This document shows positions 39,386 to 46,217 of a stretch of DNA of 46,217 bases, piece by piece (the first letter of the stretch is position 1; every line of letters starts with the position of its first letter). The position numbers and the translations under genes are program-made. The stretch spans positions 1 to 46,217 of the forward strand of contig JAUZPM010000009.1 of the NCBI GenBank assembly GCA_030705925.1. The letters run 5' to 3'. Source of the stretch: Bacillota bacterium (GTDB lineage Bacteria; Bacillota; Clostridia; Oscillospirales; Feifaniaceae). The notes below the pieces were generated by a model. It was given only the letters and a program-made list of their open reading frames with translations. It was not told where the DNA came from and searched no databases.

Positions 39386-42019
39386 ATGCAGCGATTAGGG
39401 TTGAATGAGATAAGAGAAAAATTCTTGAGCTTTTATGAGAGCAAGGGACATTACCGGCTGCCGTCTTTTCCGCTGGTGCCTAAGGGTGACAGCAGTCTGC
39501 TTCTCATAAATTCCGGCATGGCGCCACTTAAGCCCTTTTTCACCGGACAGGCTGAGCCGCCGAGCCGCAGGGTCACGACATGTCAGAAATGCATCAGAAC
39601 CCCCGATATCGAGCGTGTCGGAAAAACTGCCCGTCATGGAACGTTTTTTGAGATGCTCGGAAACTTTTCATTCGGAAACTATTTTAAAAGAGAAGCTACG
39701 GCTTGGGCTTGGGAGTTCTGCACCAAAGTTATGGAAATGCCTATAGACAGGCTTTGGGTCTCAATTTATGAGGATGACGACGAGGCCTTTGACATCTGGA
39801 CAAAAGAGGTCGGTGTTTCGCCTGATCATATTGTCCGTCTTGGGCGTGAGGATAACTTCTGGGAGATAGGGACAGGTCCCTGCGGCCCATGCTCTGAGAT
39901 ATATTTTGACCGCGGCGAAGAATACGGCTGCGGCAAGGACACATGCGCCGTAGGCTGTGACTGCGACAGATATGTAGAATTCTGGAACCTTGTGTTCACT
40001 CAGTTTGACAGCGACGGCAAAGGCAATTATTCACGCCTTGCCCATCCAAATATCGATACCGGAATGGGACTTGAGAGACTTGCCTGCATTTCGCAGGGCG
40101 TCGATAACCTGTTTGAGGTGGACACTGTCGCCGAAATATGCGAGGTGGTTTCCGGGTATGCAGGTATTAAATATAAGGAAGACGTGAAGAAGGACGTTTC
40201 TCTGCGAGTCATTACAGACCATGTGAGAGGCACGACCTTTATGATAGCAGACGGTGTCATCCCTTCTAACGAGGGGAGAGGCTATGTTCTGCGCAGACTT
40301 CTGCGCCGTGCGGCAAGGCATGGAAAGCTTCTCGGCATAAACAAGCCGTTCTTGAGCAAAGTTTGCGAAACAGTAATCAAAAATTACGGCGGCGCATATC
40401 CGGAGCTTGTGGAAAAACGCGATTATATAAAGAAGATAATACTTCTGGAAGAAGAACGCTTTAACGAAACGGTCGATCAGGGTCTTAATATTCTGAACGC
40501 TTATATTTCTGAAATGAAGAAAGAAAATGTTAATGAAATTTCAGGAGAAAAGGCATTTAAGCTTTATGATACATTCGGATTTCCTATCGATCTTACCCGT
40601 GAGATCATGGAAGAGCAGGGTTTGACAGTTGACGAAGACGGATTCAACAAAATGATGGCTGAGCAGAAAGCGCGCGCAAGAGCCGCACGTGCCGCAATGG
40701 GCGACGCGGGCTGGAGCGAGAGCGTACTTTCAAAGCTTGACAAGGGAATAAAGACTGATTTTGTTGGCTATGCAGAAGAGAAGACTGATGCCAAGATCCT
40801 CGCAATAATCAAAGATAATGAGATTGCAGAGGCAGCAGGAGAGGGCGACATGGTTACGCTGCTTCTTGACAGGACAACGTTTTATGCCGAAAGCGGCGGT
40901 CAGGTTGGGGATTCTGGTGTTATCACTAAAGACGGCGCGACAGTTACCGTTACCGATTGCAAGAAAGTTAACGGCAGGTTCCTGCATCTCGGTGAAGTGA
41001 CTGAAGGGTCAATTATGGTCGGCGACACTGTTAATACGGCTTTCGATCTTTCACGCCGTCGCGCGATTATGAGAAACCACTCAGCCGCGCACCTTTTACA
41101 GGCAGCACTTCGCCGTGAGCTTGGGACACACGTTGAACAGGCCGGTTCATATGTAGACGAACACCGTGTGCGTTTTGACTTTACACATATGGCAGCTATG
41201 ACCGAGCAAGAGATCAAGAATGTTGAAAACGCCGTGAATGAGTCTATACTTGCCGGACTTGAGGTGGATATCAGTGAAATGCCGATAGACGAGGCTAAAA
41301 AACTCGGCGCTATGGCGCTGTTCGGTGAGAAATACGGCAGTGTTGTCCGTGTCGTTAGAATGGGTGATGTATCAACAGAATTCTGTGGCGGCTGCCACGT
41401 CAGAAACACCGCTCGAGTCGGGCTTTTCAAGATTTTGAGCGAATCTTCTGTTGCGTCAGGAGTACGTCGTATCGAGGGAACCACAGGTTTTGGAGTTCTC
41501 GAGATATTAAAAGAAAAGCAACAGCTGATAGACGAAACCGCATCTGCTCTCAAATCGGGAACAGCGGATATTGCCCATAAAGCGACCACATTGGTTGCTG
41601 AAACCAAGGAACTGACAAAAGAGCTTGACAGCATGAAGGCAAAGCTTGCAGCTGGCGAGATGGACGATATCATGAAAAAAGCCGCCAACATCGGAGGAAT
41701 ACTTGTCGCGGCGGCCCGTGTCGATGCTGACGGAGCAGCCCTTCGTACTATGGGCGATGCCGCGAAGGATAAATATCCAGCAAGCGTTGCTGTTTTTGCG
41801 GGAGTGAAGGACGGAAAAGGCAGTATCGTCGTATCCTGCGGCAAAGACGCAGTGGCAAAGGGCATAAAGGCCGGAAATCTTGTTAAAGAGCTTGCGGCTT
41901 TGACCGGAGGCAGCGGCGGCGGAAGACCGGACAGCGCAATGGGCAGCATCAAAGACGCCGAAAAGCTGACTGACGCGCTAGGGGCGGCGGCTGAGCTTGT
42001 AAAATCAATGCTGAAATAA
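39386..42019 (+). CDS. alaS: Alanine-tRNA ligase
   Basis: Charges tRNA-Ala and edits mischarged serine or glycine. The class II catalytic core occupies the first ~440 residues (FLSFYESKGHYRLPSFPLVP, PNIDTGMGLERL, GRGYVLRRLLRRAARHG). The editing domain carries its zinc residues in HSAAHLL and CGGCH. The C-terminal DHHA1 domain ends GGSGGGRPDSAMGS. Length is 877 residues, full-size. Expression is controlled by the T-box leader. A HIT gene follows 13 bases after the stop and may be co-transcribed. Confidence 0.98.
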   Translation: MQRLGLNEIREKFLSFYESKGHYRLPSFPLVPKGDSSLLLINSGMAPLKPFFTGQAEPPSRRVTTCQKCIRTPDIERVGKTARHGTFFEMLGNFSFGNYFKREATAWAWEFCTKVMEMPIDRLWVSIYEDDDEAFDIWTKEVGVSPDHIVRLGREDNFWEIGTGPCGPCSEIYFDRGEEYGCGKDTCAVGCDCDRYVEFWNLVFTQFDSDGKGNYSRLAHPNIDTGMGLERLACISQGVDNLFEVDTVAEICEVVSGYAGIKYKEDVKKDVSLRVITDHVRGTTFMIADGVIPSNEGRGYVLRRLLRRAARHGKLLGINKPFLSKVCETVIKNYGGAYPELVEKRDYIKKIILLEEERFNETVDQGLNILNAYISEMKKENVNEISGEKAFKLYDTFGFPIDLTREIMEEQGLTVDEDGFNKMMAEQKARARAARAAMGDAGWSESVLSKLDKGIKTDFVGYAEEKTDAKILAIIKDNEIAEAAGEGDMVTLLLDRTTFYAESGGQVGDSGVITKDGATVTVTDCKKVNGRFLHLGEVTEGSIMVGDTVNTAFDLSRRRAIMRNHSAAHLLQAALRRELGTHVEQAGSYVDEHRVRFDFTHMAAMTEQEIKNVENAVNESILAGLEVDISEMPIDEAKKLGAMALFGEKYGSVVRVVRMGDVSTEFCGGCHVRNTARVGLFKILSESSVASGVRRIEGTTGFGVLEILKEKQQLIDETASALKSGTADIAHKATTLVAETKELTKELDSMKAKLAAGEMDDIMKKAANIGGILVAAARVDADGAALRTMGDAAKDKYPASVAVFAGVKDGKGSIVVSCGKDAVAKGIKAGNLVKELAALTGGSGGGRPDSAMGSIKDAEKLTDALGAAAELVKSMLK

Positions 42020-42032
42020 GGAGAGGGACATT

Positions 42033-42353
42033 ATGTCAGACTGCATTTTCTGCAAAATAATCGACGGGTCTATCCCTTCAAACAAGGTTTATGAGGATGA
42101 TAAGGTCGTTGCGTTCCATGACATCAATCCACTTGCAAAGGTGCATATCCTTGTTGTGCCAAAATGCCATATCGAAAGCGCCGACCATATCGACGCCGGA
42201 AATTCCGACTTTGTAAAACACGTCTTCGAGGTTATACCGGGGATTGCTAAAGACGCCGGAGTGACCGATAATTACCAGGTGGTAAACAACTGTGGCGAAA
42301 AGGCGGGGCAGACTGTTAAACACTTGCATTTTCACATCCTTTCAAATAAATAA
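42033..42353 (+). CDS. HIT family nucleotide-binding protein (HinT-like)
   Basis: A histidine-triad hydrolase, typically cleaving adenosine phosphoramidates or aminoacyl-adenylates. The N-terminal CIFCKIIDGSIPS is the HinT signature, and the triad HLHFHIL is at residues 97-103. Length is 106 residues. Its place after alaS fits the proposed role of HinT in cleaning up aminoacyl-AMP, but the link is inference. A GGAGAGGG site precedes the ATG. Confidence 0.95.
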   Translation: MSDCIFCKIIDGSIPSNKVYEDDKVVAFHDINPLAKVHILVVPKCHIESADHIDAGNSDFVKHVFEVIPGIAKDAGVTDNYQVVNNCGEKAGQTVKHLHFHILSNK

Positions 42354-42368
42354 ACGGGGGAAAATCTA

Positions 42369-42914
42369 ATGGACTCTTTCTATACACTTAACGTCGCCGG
42401 TTTAAAGCGCGACCTTCCAATATGCAAAATAAGCGATGAGCTTTCTATTGCAGCATTTGTAATCTTCGGCGATGTTGAACTGACAGTGTCATGCGCACGC
42501 GAGCTTATCAAAAAAGTTCCCGAGCATGATATCATGATAACCGCTGAATCAAAGGGAATTCCGCTTATACATGAAATGGCTCGCCAGATGGGTGTTAACA
42601 AATATATAGTTGCGCGCAAGATGCCAAAGCTTTATATGAAAAATCCTTTTTCTGTCGAGCTTCATTCAATAACCACTGCTAAGAAACAGGTTCTTTATAT
42701 AGACGAGGCGGATGTCAATCTGATGAAGGGCAATCGTGTGCTTATCGTGGATGATGTTATTAGCACAGGCGAATCTGTTAAAGCTGTTGAAAAGCTTATA
42801 AAACAAGCCGGCGGAACTGTTGCCGGGAAAATGGCTATACTCGCTGAGGGCGATGCAGTTCAAAGAGAAGATATAATATATCTTGAGGAACTGCCGCTCA
42901 TAATCAATAAGTAG
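42369..42914 (+). CDS. Phosphoribosyltransferase family protein (adenine PRTase-like)
   Basis: A type I phosphoribosyltransferase with the PRPP loop VLIVDDVISTGES near residues 124-136. The N-terminal half (HDIMITAESKGIPLIHEMARQMG and YIVARKMPKLYM) resembles adenine phosphoribosyltransferase and PurR-like relatives. The base specificity is not certain. Length is 181 residues. It is in a tight row with the HIT gene (15 bases upstream) and the CofE-like gene (11 bases downstream), implying one transcript. Confidence 0.85.
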   Translation: MDSFYTLNVAGLKRDLPICKISDELSIAAFVIFGDVELTVSCARELIKKVPEHDIMITAESKGIPLIHEMARQMGVNKYIVARKMPKLYMKNPFSVELHSITTAKKQVLYIDEADVNLMKGNRVLIVDDVISTGESVKAVEKLIKQAGGTVAGKMAILAEGDAVQREDIIYLEELPLIINK

Positions 42915-42925
42915 AGGAGAAAGAA

Positions 42926-43621
42926 ATGGCTGAAATAAAACCTAACGAAGGCAAAAAAGATATTATCGAGGTCGACGGCGTTAAATATCTCCGTCTGCCT
43001 GTCCGCACAAGTGTTGTAACAGAGAATGATGTTATTGCAGATATTGCTGAGAAGTATGTTAAAGAACATCTGCAGCCCGGCGACATAGTGTTTATAAGCG
43101 AAAAGTCCGTCGCATGTTCACAAAAACGTGCAATACCGCTGACGGAAATACATCCGCGCCCACTTGCAAAATTCCTTACGAAATTTGTATATAAGTCTCC
43201 CTACGGAATAGGACTGGGCATCCCGGAAACGATGGAGATGGCGCTTCAGGAGTGCGGCACACTTCGCATCATGTTTGCGGCGTTCATTTCTGCGATAGGA
43301 AAGCTTTTTGGCGTTCGAGGCTGGTTTTACAAGATAGCGGGCGACCGTGCTGAATCGATCGACGGCCCTACCCCTTACACATTGCCGCCTTATAACAAAT
43401 GCGTCGTTTTAGGCCCGGATAAGCCGGATGAAGTAGCAAAATCAGTTGCGGACCGCATCGGCGTTCAGACTGCAATAGTTGATATCAACGATTTAAAAGG
43501 AAAAATACTCGGCGTTTCAGATCCGTCGATGGATAAAAATAAACTTGTTGCAATTCTTAAGGACAACCCGCTCGGTCAGTCGGGACAGCAGACCCCGATG
43601 GGCATTATAAGAAAAGCATAG
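42926..43621 (+). CDS. CofE-like (F420-0:gamma-glutamyl ligase family) protein
   Basis: A 231-residue protein of the CofE fold family (PF01996). The real CofE adds glutamates to coenzyme F420-0 with GTP. Matching features are LPVRTSVVTENDVIADIAEKY, LQPGDIVFISEKSVACSQ near residues 50-68, and ADRIGVQTAIVDINDLKGKILGVS. No other F420 gene is in the window and F420 is not expected in Clostridia, so the substrate is probably different. It is co-directional with the PRTase gene and 6 bases upstream of comEC. Confidence 0.82.
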   Translation: MAEIKPNEGKKDIIEVDGVKYLRLPVRTSVVTENDVIADIAEKYVKEHLQPGDIVFISEKSVACSQKRAIPLTEIHPRPLAKFLTKFVYKSPYGIGLGIPETMEMALQECGTLRIMFAAFISAIGKLFGVRGWFYKIAGDRAESIDGPTPYTLPPYNKCVVLGPDKPDEVAKSVADRIGVQTAIVDINDLKGKILGVSDPSMDKNKLVAILKDNPLGQSGQQTPMGIIRKA

Positions 43622-43627
43622 CTTCTT

Positions 43628-45952
43628 ATGAAAAAGCCGCTTTTTATATTTTGCATGGCTTTTACGGTGGCAGTAGTCGCCGCAAATTTAACAGGGGTAA
43701 GGATTGCGGCCGTTTTGGCGGCGGCTGCTTTGATTTTTTCTGCTGTTTTCGTTATTGTAAAATATAAAAATTCAGCGGCAATATGTTTATGTCTGGCTTT
43801 CGGCTTTATCTGGTTTGCGGCATTCAATATGCTTTTTTATCAGCCTGTTTTGAACCTGTCTTCACAGAGTGTAAACTTTAATGGCAGGATAGCAGATATG
43901 CCGCAGCAGTTTGGCAAAATCGCGCGGTATATCGTAAACGTATCCGAAGTCGAAAAGGATAAGAAGAGTAAAAAGGTTCATTTCAAGCTGTATGTTTATG
44001 CCGACCCGAAGTTTGTAAATGCATCTGTCGGAGATTTTGTTACATTTTCGGGAAAGCCGGAAATGCCCGATTCAAGTGATAACAGCTTTGACAGCAGGGC
44101 TTATTACCGCTCGAAGGGTATTTACTTGACCCTCTATGACAATGGCAACACGTTTAATGTGACCAAGTCACACGGACTCAGATCCTTAATGTATTATGCT
44201 GTGAAGGTGCGCATTTACACACTGAATGCGCTTAACAGCATAAAATCACAGAACGGAAGAGCACTTTCCAAGGGCATACTGCTCGGTGATAAAACTGAAT
44301 TTTCCGCGGCGTGGAAAGACCTGTTCGCAAGAACGGGTATTACCCACGCCTTTGCTGTTTCCGGAATGCATATAACTTTTCTTACAGGAATATTTGCGTT
44401 TATATTTATTGCGCTTGGCGTGCCGCGGCGCGTATCAGCGGTTATAACTTCGGCGGCAGTTTTGTTTTTTATGGCGGTGATCGGCTTTTCACCTTCTGTT
44501 ACGAGAGCTGGTGTAATGTCGTTTGTGATGCTTTTTGGGATTGTTTTCGGTAAAAAGGGAGAAGTTTTCACTTCGCTTTCATTTGCCGCTGCAGTAATAC
44601 TGCTAATAAACCCGTACTCTGCCGCAGATGTTGGATTCCAGCTTTCGTTTCTGTCAGTTTTCGGAATTATGACTCTCGGGGTCAACCTGAGAACAGCTTT
44701 AAGAAAATTTCTGTCAATTCCTTTCCTGCCACAGAGAATCGTTAATGCTTTTGCCGATTCGATTGCGGCGACGCTTGCCGCAGTATTATTTACTACTCCG
44801 GTTTCGGCATACCAGTTTGGAAATTTCTCGCTCTGCGCCCCGCTTGCGAATTTAGCGGTTTTATGGGCAGTTGAGGGGATATTCTTGCTTTCCGTGCTTT
44901 TTGCCGTTATTGCTAAAATAGGCGGACTAGCATTTTTAATAGGGTTTTTAATAGATATGTTGTCAAAGTATACGCTGTGGATGATAAAGCTTATTGCTGA
45001 CATCCCGTATGCGCAGCTTTATACGAATTACCGTGATGCACTTATAATCATTTTGTTTACAGCAGCAATGGGCACTCTATATATGATTTTCAGAAAAAAC
45101 GGCGCGCGTATTACTGTTCCTATTCTCGCTTTGGCTTTTATTATTATTTTCAGTTCGATATCATATCGTCCGATAGGGGCGGACGGAGATCTCGTTTTTT
45201 CGGCGGTTAACGTTGGGCAGGGAGATGCATTGGTTCTGATGAAGGGGACAAGCGCGGTTGTGGTCGACTGCGGTAGCAGCAACGTTTCAAACCCCGGCGG
45301 TATAGTAGCATCGTTTCTTAGGAAAAACGGAATAAGACGAATAGAGGCTGTCATTATGACGCACCCTCATAAAGATCATGCAAACGGACTTGATGATCTT
45401 ATTGAAATGATGCCGGTTTCTACCGTTTACCTAAGTCCGCATTACGATACGACTGAATACGGCAAGGCGGCAGAGATGGCGGCGATTGAAAACAATACTA
45501 AAGTTATCAATGTGGATTCGGACAAAAGTTTTTCTGCGCTTGACGGGGTGAATTTATACATATACAATACTGATGACGGCGTATCTGATAATCTAAATGA
45601 ATATTCTCTTGTCGTTTTTGCAGACTACAGGGACAGTGAGATTGTAGTTACCGGTGACATTCCATCGTCAGACGAAAGAAAGCTTGTAAACAGCGGAAGA
45701 CTGCTGGACGCAGATATACTTAAGGTTTCACACCATGGCTCAAACACTTCTTCCTGCAACGATTTTTTGCAGGCTGTAACGCCGGAAGCGGCGGTCATAA
45801 GCGTAGGTGAAAACAATTATAACCTGCCTAACTCTGAAGCGCTTGAACGTATCAGACGTTATACAGACAGGGTGTATTCAACACTTCAAAACGGGACAGT
45901 TTCCTTTTTAACAAACGGAGACGGAAGTTATCAAATCAAATGGGGAGAATAA
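43628..45952 (+). CDS. comEC: DNA internalisation protein ComEC/Rec2
   Basis: The channel for uptake of transforming single-stranded DNA across the membrane. The N-terminal DUF4131 region with several hydrophobic segments (residues 1-170) is followed by the competence domain with many transmembrane helices (RTGITHAFAVSGMHITFL, about residues 225-470). A C-terminal metallo-beta-lactamase-fold domain, proposed as nuclease, has HPHKDH at residues 579-584 and SHHGSNTS. Length is 774 residues, full. comEA is not adjacent. holA follows one base after the stop, as in many Firmicutes. Confidence 0.95.
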   Translation: MKKPLFIFCMAFTVAVVAANLTGVRIAAVLAAAALIFSAVFVIVKYKNSAAICLCLAFGFIWFAAFNMLFYQPVLNLSSQSVNFNGRIADMPQQFGKIARYIVNVSEVEKDKKSKKVHFKLYVYADPKFVNASVGDFVTFSGKPEMPDSSDNSFDSRAYYRSKGIYLTLYDNGNTFNVTKSHGLRSLMYYAVKVRIYTLNALNSIKSQNGRALSKGILLGDKTEFSAAWKDLFARTGITHAFAVSGMHITFLTGIFAFIFIALGVPRRVSAVITSAAVLFFMAVIGFSPSVTRAGVMSFVMLFGIVFGKKGEVFTSLSFAAAVILLINPYSAADVGFQLSFLSVFGIMTLGVNLRTALRKFLSIPFLPQRIVNAFADSIAATLAAVLFTTPVSAYQFGNFSLCAPLANLAVLWAVEGIFLLSVLFAVIAKIGGLAFLIGFLIDMLSKYTLWMIKLIADIPYAQLYTNYRDALIIILFTAAMGTLYMIFRKNGARITVPILALAFIIIFSSISYRPIGADGDLVFSAVNVGQGDALVLMKGTSAVVVDCGSSNVSNPGGIVASFLRKNGIRRIEAVIMTHPHKDHANGLDDLIEMMPVSTVYLSPHYDTTEYGKAAEMAAIENNTKVINVDSDKSFSALDGVNLYIYNTDDGVSDNLNEYSLVVFADYRDSEIVVTGDIPSSDERKLVNSGRLLDADILKVSHHGSNTSSCNDFLQAVTPEAAVISVGENNYNLPNSEALERIRRYTDRVYSTLQNGTVSFLTNGDGSYQIKWGE

Positions 45953-45953
45953 A

Positions 45954-46217
45954 ATGGCTTATGACAAGGTTTCTGCAGTAGAACTTTTGAACAGACAGCT
46001 GAAAAGCGGAGATTTTATGCCTGTTTATCTGTTTTATGGCAGCGAGGATTATTTAAAAGACTATTATTTGAAAGCCATTTCAAAAAAACTGGTCGGTAAA
46101 CGGGACGAGTTCAACACGACCGAGTATACTGATATGAATTTCAGCCTAGAAGACTTTCTTGATTCTACTGGCAACCTTTCCTTTAACGCACCGCATAAAA
46201 TAATTCTCATTAAGAAT
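45954..46217 (+). CDS. holA: DNA polymerase III delta subunit HolA (3'-truncated by window edge)
   Basis: The first 88 codons of a HolA protein, the clamp-loader subunit that opens the sliding clamp. The family N-terminus is clear: VYLFYGSEDYLKDYYLKAI and the later LSFNAPHKIILIKN. The start ATG is one base after the comEC stop, with GGGGAG upstream. The gene runs off the right edge. Confidence 0.9.
   Translation, partial: MAYDKVSAVELLNRQLKSGDFMPVYLFYGSEDYLKDYYLKAISKKLVGKRDEFNTTEYTDMNFSLEDFLDSTGNLSFNAPHKIILIKN

Noticed and set aside
40900-41952. 350-codon open frame antisense to alaS
   Set aside because: It mirrors the codon pattern of alaS, has low-complexity Ser/Pro/Ala composition, no ribosome site and no family resemblance; alaS is certain on the other strand.
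44215-45003. 262-codon open frame antisense to comEC
   Set aside because: Shadow of a real gene; composition biased (Ile/Ser/Thr/Ala) and no recognisable motif.
1-46217. tRNA, rRNA, CRISPR, insertion sequence or prophage
   Set aside because: No clover-leaf genes, spaced direct repeats, transposase frames or phage structural genes were seen. The thyX break is a single stop codon, not an insertion.

Overview
The window is a gene-dense chromosomal segment of a spore-forming, low-to-moderate GC Gram-positive bacterium, most likely of class Clostridia (an Oscillospiraceae/Ruminococcaceae-like lineage; the lineage call is inference). The reasons are the sporulation genes (yqfC, yqfD, ylbJ, a SpoVD-like class B PBP), GAGGTG/GGAGG ribosome sites, frequent TTG and GTG starts, a T-box leader before alaS, and the gene orders yqfC-yqfD-phoH-ybeY-era-yqzL-recO-mutS2 and ylxM-ffh-rpsP-khpA-rimM-trmD. 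I saw no rRNA, tRNA, insertion sequence, prophage or CRISPR array. TAA, TAG and TGA are all used as ordinary stop codons.

Layout. 1-5.6 kb: the 3' part of the primary sigma factor, a small membrane protein, recD2, comFC, and an orphan mreB/mbl with its own promoter. 5.6-9.4 kb: isolated genes in mixed orientation (a cyclase-family hydrolase, a membrane diguanylate cyclase, a DacF-like PBP whose three catalytic motifs are all replaced, comEA, and a small four-cysteine protein). 9.4-18 kb: ylbJ diverging from a long yqfC-to-mutS2 run. 18-25.8 kb: a promoter-led ylxM-ffh-rpsP-khpA-rimM-trmD run. It continues, where rplS often lies, into an envelope-polysaccharide cassette (O-antigen-ligase-like protein, two DUF4330 proteins, a GT4 glycosyltransferase). 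25.9-30.7 kb: HPr, uvrC, rsmD, coaD, a coiled-coil protein and a TagA/WecG glycosyltransferase. 30.7-34.6 kb: thyX split by one in-frame amber codon, a thymidylate-kinase-like gene, a DUF2156 protein, an Eis-like acetyltransferase and a DJ-1 protein. 34.6-39.1 kb: a mostly non-coding stretch that hides a 29-residue cysteine-rich minus-strand peptide, then mltG, a U32/TrhP-type gene and a class B PBP. 39.1-46.2 kb: T-box-alaS, a HIT protein, a phosphoribosyltransferase, a CofE-like ligase, comEC and the 5' end of holA.

How the genes fit together. Most encode information processing (transcription, ribosome maturation, tRNA modification, protein targeting, repair) and envelope synthesis. DNA-uptake genes (comFC, comEA, comEC) are scattered through the window rather than forming one operon.

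No obvious new multi-gene system is present. The observations most worth following are the catalytically dead-looking DacF homologue, the amber codon in thyX, the unannotated Cys-rich micro-protein with a SigK-like promoter match, and the competing hairpins between khpA and rimM.
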